Shown: positions 1 through 8,550, numbered from the stretch's first letter. The stretch is 64,000 bases of DNA from Spirochaetia bacterium UBA5763 (GCA_002418835.1 DIEX01000018.1:293118-357117), one strand, 5' to 3'. Program-made: numbers and translations. The notes: generated by a model not told the origin, from the sequence alone.

Positions 1-828
1 TTCACCGCCGAAAAAAGCGTCTGTTATTCTGTTTCTCACATCCTGGGAGTGTGACCTTGCAAGTTCAACAGCTTTTTTAAGTACAGTGTTTCCGGCTATC
101 CTGTAGATATTAAAGCGTTTAAATTCGCTGTATGCAGTGCTGTAATAACTTGTATATATGATCTCCCCGTAACCGTCTTTTATAAGCACACTGATGGGGC
201 CCGATTTATCACCTTTTGGTGTGCTGAATCCTGATTCAGATAGAATCTCTGCGTTATCAACATGTTTGAGAGCAACCCACCCGGGATATTCCATATAGAG
301 ATAGGCTTTTCTCTTCATACTGAACATTGCGAGATCGCCCCTGACATCCGCCTCTATCCGTCCAGGTATACCCATGTACGGGAAATCATAAAAAAATTCA
401 AAATTATTATAACCGGCTGCCATCTGCTTGTATGAATAACCTGAAAAATAGGCAGAGCCCCCTCTTTTAATATAATCCCGGAGGTTTTTACCGAATTCTT
501 TTTCATCCAGTTCAAAGAAATTTTTTGCAAGTTTTACTGATGTAATCTCCTTACCCTGCCAGTTTATATCAAGATTATCTTCGTAGTTTGACTCGATTCC
601 TGAAGGGAAAAAGATTGAACTGTATTTTGAGAAAACATCTTTATTCGAAAGTTCCCTGAACTCTATCAGATCATACTGAATGTTGTAGTTGGAGAGCACA
701 AGTTCAATGTTGTCATACCTGCTTTTAACCACAGCAATTTTCCCCTCTGATTGGAGATAAATTGAGAATGGCAGAAGCAGCATCGGCAGCAGAATCAGAA
801 GTGTCAGGGGAAGATTGTTTTTTATCAT
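1..828 (-). CDS. secreted protein of unknown function, amidotransferase-like fold suspected (3' end cut by window)
   Basis: An open frame of 276 codons runs from ATG at 828 to the left edge without a stop, so the C-terminus lies outside the window. It begins with a signal peptide or single membrane helix (MIKNNLPLTLLILLPMLLLP). The mature part alternates hydrophobic strands and helices (IAVVKSRYDN, SSIFFPSG, LRDYIKRGGSAYFSGYSY), a pattern resembling the class I glutamine-amidotransferase-like or ThuA-like fold, where an YIKRGG helix precedes a buried strand. That family link is inference from pattern only and no catalytic triad was identified. It is divergent from the metal regulator at 943. 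Confidence 0.7.
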   Translation of the reverse strand, partial: MIKNNLPLTLLILLPMLLLPFSIYLQSEGKIAVVKSRYDNIELVLSNYNIQYDLIEFRELSNKDVFSKYSSIFFPSGIESNYEDNLDINWQGKEITSVKLAKNFFELDEKEFGKNLRDYIKRGGSAYFSGYSYKQMAAGYNNFEFFYDFPYMGIPGRIEADVRGDLAMFSMKRKAYLYMEYPGWVALKHVDNAEILSESGFSTPKGDKSGPISVLIKDGYGEIIYTSYYSTAYSEFKRFNIYRIAGNTVLKKAVELARSHSQDVRNRITDAFFGGE

Positions 829-883
829 TCTGAGGATTTTCTTTATGTTATAGAGGGAGTCAAGAAAAAAAGGGGTTTAGCTG

Positions 884-912
884 TTGACAAAACAATTGAA
901 CACATGAACAAT
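884..912 (+). promoter_or_regulatory. sigma70-type promoter of the ArsR/cation-efflux operon
   Basis: TTGACA at 884-889 is followed after 17 bases by AACAAT at 907-912. The -10 element lies inside the inverted repeat at 896-927, as expected for a promoter repressed by an ArsR/SmtB protein. Confidence 0.55.
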
Positions 913-927
913 GGTTCATATGCTCAA
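896..927 (+). promoter_or_regulatory. ArsR/SmtB-type operator
   Basis: A symmetric site reads TTGA-N4-ATGAAC-N4-GTTCAT-N4-TCAA. The inner arms ATGAAC/GTTCAT and outer arms TTGA/TCAA are exact inverted repeats around 911/912. SmtB, ZiaR and CzrA operators have the same ATGAAC-centred form. It overlaps the -10 region and ends 15 bases before the start codon at 943. Confidence 0.7.
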
Positions 928-942
928 TTAAAAGGAGACAAA

Positions 943-1257
943 ATGCCCTCTGAAAAAATAAAACCATTCAAGGATGAAGCTTTTTATGAGCTTGCTGAGT
1001 TTTTTAAAATTTTCGGAGATCCGGCCAGGCTCAGGATACTGACAGTTCTTCAGCCGGGTAATATAAGCGTTACAGATCTTGCGGAGCGGATTAACATGAG
1101 CCAGTCAGCAGTGTCGCATCAGCTCCGGATTCTGAAACAGGCGCGGGTTGTCAGGGTCAGGAGAGAGGGGAAAAATTCATTTTATTCACTGGATGATGAA
1201 CATATTGATTTAATCTTAAAGCTCGGCATGGAGCATATTCTGGAAGCAGAGGTATAA
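943..1257 (+). CDS. ArsR/SmtB-family metal-responsive repressor
   Basis: This 104-residue winged-helix regulator has the family core: FGDPARLRILTVL, the recognition helix MSQSAVSHQLRIL and the wing ARVVRVRREGKNSFYSL. The C-terminal helix carries DDEHIDLILKLGMEHILEAEV, with Asp, two His and Glu in the positions of the alpha-5 zinc site of SmtB/CzrA. An upstream ATG at 904 lies inside the operator and promoter; ATG 943 has AGGAG just before it and is preferred. The stop is 3 bases before the efflux gene, so the two are surely co-transcribed. The likely role is zinc-relieved repression of its own operon. Confidence 0.9.
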   Translation: MPSEKIKPFKDEAFYELAEFFKIFGDPARLRILTVLQPGNISVTDLAERINMSQSAVSHQLRILKQARVVRVRREGKNSFYSLDDEHIDLILKLGMEHILEAEV

Positions 1258-1260
1258 TAT

Positions 1261-2247
1261 ATGGGCGCACATGATAATTGCAGTCATAATCATCAGCATG
1301 ATCATAATCACGGGCATGAGCAACCTGACGGGACGCAGTTAATTTCCGGTGTACATCACCATGATCACAGGGATTTCGGGAGCGGGGGGAGACTTCTTCT
1401 TGTAATTATTTTCAATATGATAATAACAGCTGCGGAGTATATCGGGGGTATTATCTCCGGGAGTTTAGCCCTTATATCTGATGCAGGGCATAATTTTTCA
1501 GATGTTCTTGCTCTGTGCTTAGGTTACGCGGGGGAGAAAATTTCAGGGCGGGAGAAGAGCGGAGCTTATACTTTCGGTTTTAAAAGATTTGAAGTGCTTG
1601 CTGCTCTTATCAATGCACTGACTCTTGTTGTAATAGGGATATATATTTTTTATGAGTCAGTAGAGAGGTTTCTGAATCCTGCAACAGTGGATTTTTCAAT
1701 TATGCTCCCTGTGGCGGTTATAGGACTTCTGGGGAATCTCATTTCGATTTTTGTTCTGAGGGGCGGTGGTCATAGTATTAATATCAGGGCTGCTTTTCTG
1801 CATCTGTTGTTTGATGCAGTTTCGTCTGTTGCTGTTATTTTTGCTGCTGTTCTTATCTATTTTACTTCAAATTACTGGATAGATATAGTAATAAGCTTTT
1901 TCATCGCGGTTATGATTATCTGGAGCGCAATGAGTATACTGAAAGAGTCGTTTCGCATTTTTCTTCAGGGGGTTCCGGGTCATCTTGATTCTGATGAGAT
2001 ATACAGGGAGATTCTGAGCGTGGAGGGTGTTGAGAGTATTCACGGTCTTCATGTCTGGTCTATCAATTCGAGAGAGGTTTTTCTCTCCTGCCATATAAGG
2101 ATGGAGGAATATTTTTCCGGGATATCAGACTCAGTGATACAGGGTGTCAATGATATGCTTCTGCATAGGTTCGGGATAGGTCATACTACTATTCAGGTGG
2201 AGGTTGGTGATTTCTGCGGGGGGCACAGGGGGGAATGCTGTAATTGA
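1261..2247 (+). CDS. czcD: cation diffusion facilitator (CzcD/ZitB-type zinc exporter)
   Basis: A 328-residue inner-membrane antiporter that would export Zn2+ (perhaps Co2+ or Cd2+) in exchange for protons. The first 35 residues are a His-rich metal-binding tail. Six membrane helices follow. Transport-site residues are visible in helix 2 (DAGHNFSDV) and helix 5 (HLLFDAVSS); the His/Asp pair is the zinc-selective version. The C-terminal cytoplasmic domain (VESIHGLHVWSI, then RFGIGHTTIQVE) has the ferredoxin-like CDF form. It follows the ArsR gene directly and is controlled with it. Confidence 0.92.
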   Translation: MGAHDNCSHNHQHDHNHGHEQPDGTQLISGVHHHDHRDFGSGGRLLLVIIFNMIITAAEYIGGIISGSLALISDAGHNFSDVLALCLGYAGEKISGREKSGAYTFGFKRFEVLAALINALTLVVIGIYIFYESVERFLNPATVDFSIMLPVAVIGLLGNLISIFVLRGGGHSINIRAAFLHLLFDAVSSVAVIFAAVLIYFTSNYWIDIVISFFIAVMIIWSAMSILKESFRIFLQGVPGHLDSDEIYREILSVEGVESIHGLHVWSINSREVFLSCHIRMEEYFSGISDSVIQGVNDMLLHRFGIGHTTIQVEVGDFCGGHRGECCN

Positions 2248-2266
2248 AATTTTATATATCAGTAAC

Positions 2267-2310
2267 ATCAAATAAAAGCAAGGGGTTGCAACCCCTTGCT
2301 TTTATTTGAT
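2267..2310. terminator. 44-base perfect palindrome, probable bidirectional terminator
   Basis: Two 22-base arms meet at 2288/2289 with no mismatch; the core is AAGGGGTTGCAACCCCTT and the flanks are A/T-rich, giving a T-run on either strand. It lies between the end of the plus-strand efflux gene and the end of the minus-strand DUF2892 gene, so it can serve both. The same core recurs at 42558-42583. Confidence 0.75.
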
Positions 2311-2315
2311 AATTA

Positions 2316-2546
2316 TTATTCCGCCTTCTGACCGCATTCACAGTCAGGTGAATCACATGTGCAAATACCCATGGGGACATAAGCCGGGCAGTATCCGATG
2401 TATGCTGAGACCCACATTGCAAGACCAAGCACCAGAAGTATTACTGTGCCCACAGGACCTGGCTCAAGAATTATGATATTCAATAAAAATGAAGTTCCAA
2501 CCATGAACCTTATGAACTTATCTGCGCTTCCGACGTTCTGTTTCAT
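2316..2546 (-). CDS. DUF2892 (YgaP-type transmembrane domain) protein
   Basis: A 76-residue membrane protein. It starts MKQNVGSADKFIRFMVG, the entry motif of DUF2892, with two hydrophobic stretches and GYCPAYVPMGI at the end of the second. A Cys-rich tail (CTCDSPDCEC) follows. In other bacteria this domain occurs alone or fused to rhodanese (YgaP); its role is unsettled. The start at 2546 has AGGAG seven bases upstream; an in-frame start at 2594 lacks a site and was not used. The tail cysteines next to a metal-efflux operon might bind metal, which is speculation. Confidence 0.8.
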   Translation of the reverse strand: MKQNVGSADKFIRFMVGTSFLLNIIILEPGPVGTVILLVLGLAMWVSAYIGYCPAYVPMGICTCDSPDCECGQKAE

Positions 2547-2693
2547 ATTATTCTCCTTATAAAAAAATAAACTGGCTTTAGTTGATATATTCAAAATAAT
2601 ATTGATAAGTAAAGGAAAATTTTATTATTGACACATGTTTTTACTGAGATTTTTTGATAATAGCATTTTACGATATTATTAAAACCTCGGCTG

Positions 2694-2773
2694 GTCATTT
2701 CGAATAAGCGCCAGCGATTGAGAAATCTGTTTTTGCGCTTAATCCGGAATTTCTCACATTCCTTCGAAATGGC
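2694..2773. repeat. dispersed nested palindrome, family 1 (TTCGAAATG ends)
   Basis: Outer arms GTCATTTCGAA (2694-2704) and TTCGAAATGGC (2763-2773) pair with one mismatch. Inner arms TGAGAAAT (2719-2726) and ATTTCTCA (2749-2756) pair exactly. Parts of the same sequence occur at 28116-28215 and 36367-36390, so this is a small repeated element rather than a gene-specific hairpin. Confidence 0.6.
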
Positions 2774-2796
2774 AGAGAATTAATCATTTCGTCTTT

Positions 2797-2805
2797 TGTT
2801 ATAAT
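2797..2805 (+). promoter_or_regulatory. extended -10 promoter of trpS
   Basis: TGT-TATAAT forms a perfect extended -10 element 30 bases upstream of the trpS start. No good -35 is seen 17 bases further up, which is usual for extended -10 promoters. Confidence 0.5.
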
Positions 2806-2834
2806 TTAAATAATTATTTATCCGGGTGATATTT

Positions 2835-3803
2835 ATGGCAAGAGTACTTTCGGGAATACAGCCTTCGGGCAATCTTCATATAGGGAACTATTTCGGTATG
2901 ATGAAACCGATGATAGAAAGTCAGGATAAGAATGATCTTTTCTGTTTTCTGGTGAACTACCACGCGATGACAAGTCTTCATGACGGGGCTGAGCTGAGGA
3001 AAAATACAATTGAGGCAGCGATAGATTTTCTTGCCCTTGGACTCGATCCTGATAAATGCCATTTCTGGGTGCAGTCCGAAATTCCTGAAGTTGTTGAACT
3101 TTCATGGATCCTCTCCTGCCATACATCAATGGGACTCCTTGAAAGGAGCCACAGCTACAAAGACAAAACAGCCCGCGGACTAATCCCGACTGCAGGTCTT
3201 TTTACATATCCGGTTCTTATGGCAGCTGATATTCTGCTTTTTAATGCAGACATTGTTCCAGTGGGTAAGGACCAGAAGCAGCATCTTGAGATTACACGGG
3301 ATATAGCGGAGAGGTTCAATAATACCTTCGGAGAGATATTTGTGCTCCCTGAGCCGCAGATATCAGAGGATCTTGCTGTTATCCCCGGTGTTGACGGTCA
3401 GAAGATGTCGAAGAGCTACGGCAATGCGCTGGAGATATTCGAAAGCGAAGGGTCTCTGAAAAAAAAGGTGATGAAGATTGTAACGGATTCAACACCGGTC
3501 GAAGATCCGAAAGACCCTAATACGTGCAACGTTTTTTCCCTGTATAAACTCTTCGCGGATGAATCTCAGCTTGCTGACGCAAGAGAGCGCTACCTCAAAG
3601 GTGGAACAGGCTATGGCCAGTTCAAGAAGGAGCTCCTTGAAGTTATTATTGAATACTTCCGTCCCTACAGAGAGAAACGGAAGATGTATGAAAATGATCA
3701 TGAAGAGGTGCGCAGGATTTTAAGGAAGGGTGCTGATAAAACAAGAATTGAGGCTATGAAAGTACTAACTAAAGTAAGGGGAGCAGTGGGGATCAACTAC
3801 TGA
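2835..3803 (+). CDS. trpS: tryptophan-tRNA ligase
   Basis: A 322-residue class I aminoacyl-tRNA synthetase that charges tRNA-Trp. The HIGH-type motif is HIGN at residues 15-18 within SGIQPSGNLHIGNYFG, and KMSKS is at 190-194. The length fits bacterial TrpRS. A GTG three codons upstream (2826) is in frame, but ATG 2835 gives the usual MARVLSGIQPSG start. No T-box or leader peptide was found upstream. Its 3' end overlaps the convergent rluD gene by 7 bases. Confidence 0.95.
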   Translation: MARVLSGIQPSGNLHIGNYFGMMKPMIESQDKNDLFCFLVNYHAMTSLHDGAELRKNTIEAAIDFLALGLDPDKCHFWVQSEIPEVVELSWILSCHTSMGLLERSHSYKDKTARGLIPTAGLFTYPVLMAADILLFNADIVPVGKDQKQHLEITRDIAERFNNTFGEIFVLPEPQISEDLAVIPGVDGQKMSKSYGNALEIFESEGSLKKKVMKIVTDSTPVEDPKDPNTCNVFSLYKLFADESQLADARERYLKGGTGYGQFKKELLEVIIEYFRPYREKRKMYENDHEEVRRILRKGADKTRIEAMKVLTKVRGAVGINY

Positions 3804-4738
3804 TCCACGCGCTGCTCAAGTTTTTCAATAAAGTCCTTCATGTGCTGAGGGATATCCAGCGAAAATTCCATCCTCTCTCCGCTGACCGGATGTGTGAATG
3901 CAAGGTGTGTTGATGCCAGTAGAAGATAGGGCACTCTGTGTTTCTCCCACTTTTTTGAATATATCTGGTCGCCTATTACAGGGTTCCCCATTGATGAGAG
4001 GTGGACTCTGATCTGATGAGTCCTCCCTGTATAGATTCTAACTTCAAGCATAGTGAAGGTTCCCACGGGTGTGTGCCAGAGCTTCGAGATTGTATATTCA
4101 GTGACGGCTTCCCGTCCGTCCTCTGTTATGCTCATCTTCTGCCTGTATTTTTTATGGCGAGCAATGGGCTTTTCAATTACAGCATGATCCTTAACCGGTT
4201 TCCCTATGACTATTGCCGCATAACGCTTGTCAATTTTTCGTGAAGAGAACTGCTCTACAAGGCTTGCATAAGCCTCGTCTGTCTTGGCAATCACCATGAG
4301 CCCTGCGGTGTCTCGGTCGAGTCTGTGGACAATTCCTGGCCTGAATTCATCTCCCGCTGTAGAGAGCTTTTTTATATGAAAAAGCAGTGCGTTTACCAGT
4401 GTGCTCTCATAATTACCGGGGCCCTGGTGAACAACAAGACCGGGCTGTTTGTTTATCACTGCGATTGAATCATCTTCATAAATTATGTTAAGCGGAATAT
4501 CCTCGGGGTAGGGGAGCCTGACATCCTCTTCCGGGAAAGAGATAGATATCTCATCATCTGTTTTCACTTTGTAGTTTGCCCTGGTCGATTTACCATTAAC
4601 AAGAATATGATCAACCTTTATCAGTCTCTGGATTAAGCTCCGTGAAATCTGTGATTCCAGAGATGAGGCAAGAAACCGGTCGATTCTCTCAAGATCATAT
4701 TCTTCCGGGACTGTGACGTATATAGTATTTTCGCTCAT
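3797..4738 (-). CDS. rluD: RluD-family 23S rRNA pseudouridine synthase
   Basis: A 313-residue RNA-modifying enzyme. An S4 RNA-binding domain covers about residues 15-70 (RIDRFLASSL, SRSLIQRLIKVDHILVNGK), followed by the catalytic domain. The catalytic Asp is in HRLDRDTAGLMVIAKT, and VRIYTGRTHQIRVHLSSMGNPVIGD is the second family signature. Length and order fit RluD/RluC; RluD is the best guess because of the S4 domain and the near-canonical motif, but the exact target uridines cannot be read from sequence. The start at 4738 has a GGAG ribosome site. Confidence 0.9.
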   Translation of the reverse strand: MSENTIYVTVPEEYDLERIDRFLASSLESQISRSLIQRLIKVDHILVNGKSTRANYKVKTDDEISISFPEEDVRLPYPEDIPLNIIYEDDSIAVINKQPGLVVHQGPGNYESTLVNALLFHIKKLSTAGDEFRPGIVHRLDRDTAGLMVIAKTDEAYASLVEQFSSRKIDKRYAAIVIGKPVKDHAVIEKPIARHKKYRQKMSITEDGREAVTEYTISKLWHTPVGTFTMLEVRIYTGRTHQIRVHLSSMGNPVIGDQIYSKKWEKHRVPYLLLASTHLAFTHPVSGERMEFSLDIPQHMKDFIEKLEQRVDQ

Positions 4739-4845
4739 TTGCTCTCCTTATTTTTAAGTCACTGTAACTTTATGTAATATGCTGACAATAATTTTATTAT
4801 AGACTTTTTTCATAATGCAAACAATAATTAGATCAGTGAGGAACC

Positions 4846-5241
4846 ATGATTAACCTGGATTATTTCAGGGGAAAGTCCGGAAGGATAATCCCTTATATTG
4901 CGACACTTTACTATATTGAGATCATATACCTGATGTTTGTTCTGAATTTTATGCTTGGTAAAATTCCGGCTGTTACGGCTGGAATTACCCTTGCTGTTTT
5001 TTTAAGCTTTCAGATTGTTGCGCTCTTCAGCAGGAGAGACCTGAGCAGAAAGATACAGCTTTTTTTTATGGATATTCATTTTGCCTATTCAGTTGCATTC
5101 ATTTTCAGCAGAATTACTGCTGATTTTGCCCTATCCGGAGGGGATATGGCAATGACATTCTTCAGGGGAATGGCAGCACTCATTGAGCTGCCTATGATAA
5201 TTATTCTCACTGATGAATTTATAATCAACAGGTACAGGTAG
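4846..5241 (+). CDS. small four-helix membrane protein, unknown
   Basis: A 131-residue hydrophobic protein with about four predicted membrane helices (near 15-35, 42-62, 73-93, 102-122) and short loops, ending NRYR. It has a fair ribosome site (GAGGAACC) before ATG 4846. No family was recognised. It lies between divergent rluD and the convergent end of the VWA gene at 5256, so its job cannot be inferred from neighbours. Confidence 0.7.
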   Translation: MINLDYFRGKSGRIIPYIATLYYIEIIYLMFVLNFMLGKIPAVTAGITLAVFLSFQIVALFSRRDLSRKIQLFFMDIHFAYSVAFIFSRITADFALSGGDMAMTFFRGMAALIELPMIIILTDEFIINRYR

Positions 5242-5255
5242 CAGGAGATTGATTC

Positions 5256-6302
5256 TCAGAAACCGAGAAAAAAGCCGTTGTTACCTGCGGCAAGCTCCCG
5301 AAGAAATTTCACGGCAGTTGTGTTTGAGTTGTTGCGGAATTCCTGCCCTATACCAACAGTGAATATTTTTTTATCTGTATTGTTCATTTTTCTGATATTT
5401 GAGAGAAACTGATCCAGTGTCAGTATTTTTTTTCTGAGCACATCAGGCTCTCCATCACTGAAAAGAATTATCCCTTCGGCAGCCGTATATCTTTTTGAAC
5501 TAAGGACAAATTCAATAGCTTCTTTCGTGGGAGTGTCATGATAAGCTTTCATACAAGATATTTTTCTGTAAAAATAGTATTTGTCATCATCAGTTAAGAG
5601 AGGTTTCAGTTCACCTTCGAAAAAACCGTATTTGAAACAAACCAGATTATCATTGTCATAAGCTTCATCCCTTCTTTCGTACGAGAAGCATTTTGGATCA
5701 ATCTCAGGTTTTATTATAAATCCTTTACAAGCATCTGAGTCTATATTTTCTCTGAAACCCGGGAAGAAAACTATATCAATTTTATAATCCTGATCCATCG
5801 ATGCAATATACATTTTAATTGCAGCTTTCACCTGTGAGATGCGGTCTTCGTGATCTTCATTTCTGTCAGAAGCCATACTTCCTGATAAATCCACAACCAT
5901 TACCACGGATTTAGGAATCTTAAATGCCATTACACCTTTCTCCTGGGGCGAAAGGGTAAAATCGAGTTTAACTTTTTTTATCGATTCAAGAGTGGTATTA
6001 ATTTCATTTATATTATTGCGGATCTGTGAAGCTACTGAAACAATTTTTTCAAATGTTGTATTTCTGTCCGGCTTTTCTTTTTTCAGCTCATCCTGTGTTT
6101 TAATAAGTTCATCTTTTGTCATTACAAGTTCAGACGTAGTAGTCATAAGTTCAGATTTAAGATCCTGGCATGATTCACTCTCTGTCCCGATTTTCTGTGT
6201 GAGAAGAACTACCATTATCACCATGACAGCACCAAGTGCACCGGTCATTACATCCAGCATGGACAGATTGAATATATTGTAATTCCTGTCAAATTTTCTC
6301 AT
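5256..6302 (-). CDS. VWA-domain protein with MotB/TolR-like transmembrane helix
   Basis: 348 residues. One membrane helix (about 13-36, NLSMLDVMTGALGAVMVIM) carries Asp17 in an L-D-V-M-T setting like the proton-binding Asp of MotB, TolR and ExbD. A charged, possibly coiled segment (38-110) follows. A von Willebrand A domain fills 128-348: MIDAS residues D138-L-S140-G-S142, DTPTKE for the MIDAS Thr and LFSDGEPD for the second Asp. The family suggests a metal-dependent adhesion site in the periplasm. It starts 3 bases after the TolQ/MotA-like gene, so the two probably form a channel complex in which the VWA domain replaces the usual peptidoglycan-binding domain. Partner assignment is inference. 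Confidence 0.85.
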   Translation of the reverse strand: MRKFDRNYNIFNLSMLDVMTGALGAVMVIMVVLLTQKIGTESESCQDLKSELMTTTSELVMTKDELIKTQDELKKEKPDRNTTFEKIVSVASQIRNNINEINTTLESIKKVKLDFTLSPQEKGVMAFKIPKSVVMVVDLSGSMASDRNEDHEDRISQVKAAIKMYIASMDQDYKIDIVFFPGFRENIDSDACKGFIIKPEIDPKCFSYERRDEAYDNDNLVCFKYGFFEGELKPLLTDDDKYYFYRKISCMKAYHDTPTKEAIEFVLSSKRYTAAEGIILFSDGEPDVLRKKILTLDQFLSNIRKMNNTDKKIFTVGIGQEFRNNSNTTAVKFLRELAAGNNGFFLGF

Positions 6303-6305
6303 CGA

Positions 6306-7106
6306 TTAAATCTCCGGAGACCGGTCTTTCTTTAGTGAAAGTCTGTTGATGAAATTATTCAGGACATACCTGGCACTGTTGTTAAGCGCTTCTTCTTCAT
6401 GCTTCTGCACTAGATGGATCAGAAAAACCAGAATGGCGGTGTGAATAAGAGCAATGATTGTTGTACCGAAAGCAAAACCAAGATCATACGTAAGGGATCT
6501 GAACTGAGTAACTTTATCCATGTGTGCGCCCATGAATTTTATAATGTCCAGTTTACTCAGGGCAGCGGAAATTCCAACAACTGTACCGATGAATCCGAAG
6601 GTTGGTATAGCCCATATTATATATTTGAGAAAGGAATACTTCAATTCAAGTCTGTGTATCTGTAGATCCAGTATACTGTTAAGAACAGAGAGTGTATCAC
6701 TGACTGAGTGAGAGTTGAGATACTGTATGGCGCATGTATTTATAAGATCCGGAAGAAATGCATCAGCACGTACAGTAACATTGTTGACGTTGGATCTGAT
6801 GGCATCGATCTCACTGTCTTTTCCGAATGTTATATTCTCGTCTTCAGGAAGGAATCCGGACATTTTAAGAAAAACATTCTCCTCATAACTGCTTAGCCAT
6901 CTGACCCATATCTGACCAAGGCCAATGAAAAGAAATATGTTCATAAGATTCTGAAGAGTGAACGGATAATGTCCGGCGCTCTGATAGCCAAGTATTAATT
7001 CACCTATTGAAGTATTTCCGGCGAACACTGAAAGTATTGTGATTAGAAATATACATGATAATACTGATATAATCAGAGCCAGCCAGCTTCTTCTGGAATA
7101 ATTCAT
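6306..7106 (-). CDS. MotA/TolQ/ExbB-family proton channel protein
   Basis: 266 residues with about four membrane helices (near 9-31, 46-66, 163-187 and 208-236) and a cytoplasmic loop between helices 2 and 3. The family signature is in helix 3, AIPTFGFIGTVVGISAAL, and helix 4 has GFAFGTTIIALIHTAIL. Such proteins form a pentameric proton channel around two MotB/TolR/ExbD helices and turn ion flow into motion. It lies 22 bases after the barrel/coiled-coil gene and 3 bases before the VWA gene, with GGAGG before the start. It is shorter than most MotA and lies apart from flagellar genes, so a Tol/Exb-like or new role is more likely than a flagellar stator. Confidence 0.88.
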   Translation of the reverse strand: MNYSRRSWLALIISVLSCIFLITILSVFAGNTSIGELILGYQSAGHYPFTLQNLMNIFLFIGLGQIWVRWLSSYEENVFLKMSGFLPEDENITFGKDSEIDAIRSNVNNVTVRADAFLPDLINTCAIQYLNSHSVSDTLSVLNSILDLQIHRLELKYSFLKYIIWAIPTFGFIGTVVGISAALSKLDIIKFMGAHMDKVTQFRSLTYDLGFAFGTTIIALIHTAILVFLIHLVQKHEEEALNNSARYVLNNFINRLSLKKDRSPEI

Positions 7107-7128
7107 TTATTAAGCCTCCACTTGTTTA

Positions 7129-8550
7129 CTAACGGCGCGGTACGCATCGGCCCGCGCTGTCATAATCATAACCTTCATCGCAGGCGCATTTTTTACTGTT
7201 TTTAAGCCATATTTCATTTTTTCCTCGGCACCTTTTTACACATACAAATTCATGAGGGCCCTCTTTCAGTGTAACCTTTTTTTCATCCTCGCCGCATCCG
7301 GAGATACATGCACCTGAAAAATTTATTATTTTGCACGGTTCGCATGCATCGGTTTTATTATTCAGAAAATAACCTTTTATGCATACACAGGCATTTTTTC
7401 CTGAATTCCATGTTTCACCTACTCTGCAGATACATTCACCGTCACTATTGATTACGCCTCTTCGTGCGGTACATTTTTCTTTCCAGAGAGAACGTGTCCT
7501 GGATTCCTGTTCATTTCCTTTTTCAAGTGAAATTTTTTCTTCAGTAAGACGCTTGAATTCTTTATCAAGCTGGAGCTGTTTCGCTTTAATCTTGTTCTCT
7601 TCTTCCTCTCTTTCTTTCCCTTCAAGTGCTGTTTTAATGATCTCTTTTGCTTTATTCAGGTCGGACTGATTTTGCTGAAGCTGTCTGTCTTTTTCATTAA
7701 GCTTCTGCCGTGCTTGATTCAGTTCTTCTTTTGCTCCGTCAAGCCTGATTTTAACATTATCAAGCGATGTCAGAGCAGTTTCAAGTTCACCTTTTGTACT
7801 GGAGAGGGAATTCTGGAGATGTGAGATTTCATTTTTAGTGGTGCTGAGTTCAGTTTTTATAGTATTTAATTCATTTTCAGTATTACTTAATTTTCCCCTT
7901 GTCTGTTCGAGATCTCTTTCAGTCTGTGACAGCCGGCCTCTGGTTTCATCAAGACCGCTTTTTAAATCAGTTATTTCACCCTTAAGCATCTGGCTCTGTT
8001 TCACGGCATGCTGTCTTTTTTCATAAAGATCTTCTCCACGTGAAAAACTGTATGTAACAGCAATACCCCATTGAACCTCGGTATGAAGCGGTTCATTAAG
8101 TACTATTGCCGGCGCGCCATATATAGTAAAAAGCACCGGATAGTGATCAAGAGGCATGGTTAAACCGAGTGGGAAGCGTGTAATATATTCGGGATCATTA
8201 TCAACAAAAGATACCATGAATCCGGCCCCTATAGTGAAATACAGATTCCATGTGGCGGCATGAAACATGCTGAATGGCTGGTACGTCATATCTATTCCGA
8301 AGAGCGGTTCATAGTCGAGACTGAATCCTGATATGGCCTGTATCCCGAATCGGTCGGTGAACCAGTATCTCATGAATAATCCGCTTGGAATACCGAGGAC
8401 ACCCCCTACATCAAGGCCTGTTTTGTCAGAAGAATAGGATGGAGCGTAATTATCCTGTGTAACAGTATCACCATATCCATCTGAGCCGGAAATCAGTGCA
8501 CCGGGAAGAAAAAGGAATATTAAAGTAAGGGAGAGAATTTTATTTTTCAT
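7129..8550 (-). CDS. predicted outer-membrane barrel with long coiled coil and Cys-rich tail
   Basis: 473 residues in four parts. A signal peptide (1-22) is followed by an amphipathic beta-rich region (46-169; LDVGGVLGIPSGLFMRYWF and ending WGIAVTYSF) typical of a small barrel. Residues 174-347 are an almost unbroken coiled coil with repeated blocks (TRGRLSQTERDLEQTRGKL); at 0.15 nm per residue it would be about 25 nm, enough to cross a periplasm. The tail 360-473 has 14 Cys in EGF-like clusters (GECICRVGETW, ACVCIKGYFL, KCACDEGYDYD). No homologue was recognised. Its position before the TolQ/VWA pair suggests it links the outer membrane to that motor-like complex. Confidence 0.82.
   Translation of the reverse strand: MKNKILSLTLIFLFLPGALISGSDGYGDTVTQDNYAPSYSSDKTGLDVGGVLGIPSGLFMRYWFTDRFGIQAISGFSLDYEPLFGIDMTYQPFSMFHAATWNLYFTIGAGFMVSFVDNDPEYITRFPLGLTMPLDHYPVLFTIYGAPAIVLNEPLHTEVQWGIAVTYSFSRGEDLYEKRQHAVKQSQMLKGEITDLKSGLDETRGRLSQTERDLEQTRGKLSNTENELNTIKTELSTTKNEISHLQNSLSSTKGELETALTSLDNVKIRLDGAKEELNQARQKLNEKDRQLQQNQSDLNKAKEIIKTALEGKEREEEENKIKAKQLQLDKEFKRLTEEKISLEKGNEQESRTRSLWKEKCTARRGVINSDGECICRVGETWNSGKNACVCIKGYFLNNKTDACEPCKIINFSGACISGCGEDEKKVTLKEGPHEFVCVKRCRGKNEIWLKNSKKCACDEGYDYDSAGRCVPRR

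Noticed and set aside
2547..2834. T-box or tryptophan leader upstream of trpS
   Set aside because: No specifier loop, T-box bulge or Trp-rich small frame; the only structure is the dispersed repeat.
5256..7106. Zorya (ZorA/ZorB) phage-defence stator
   Set aside because: The VWA domain and lack of ZorC/D/E-type genes, and the outer-membrane partner, do not fit; only the channel fold is shared.
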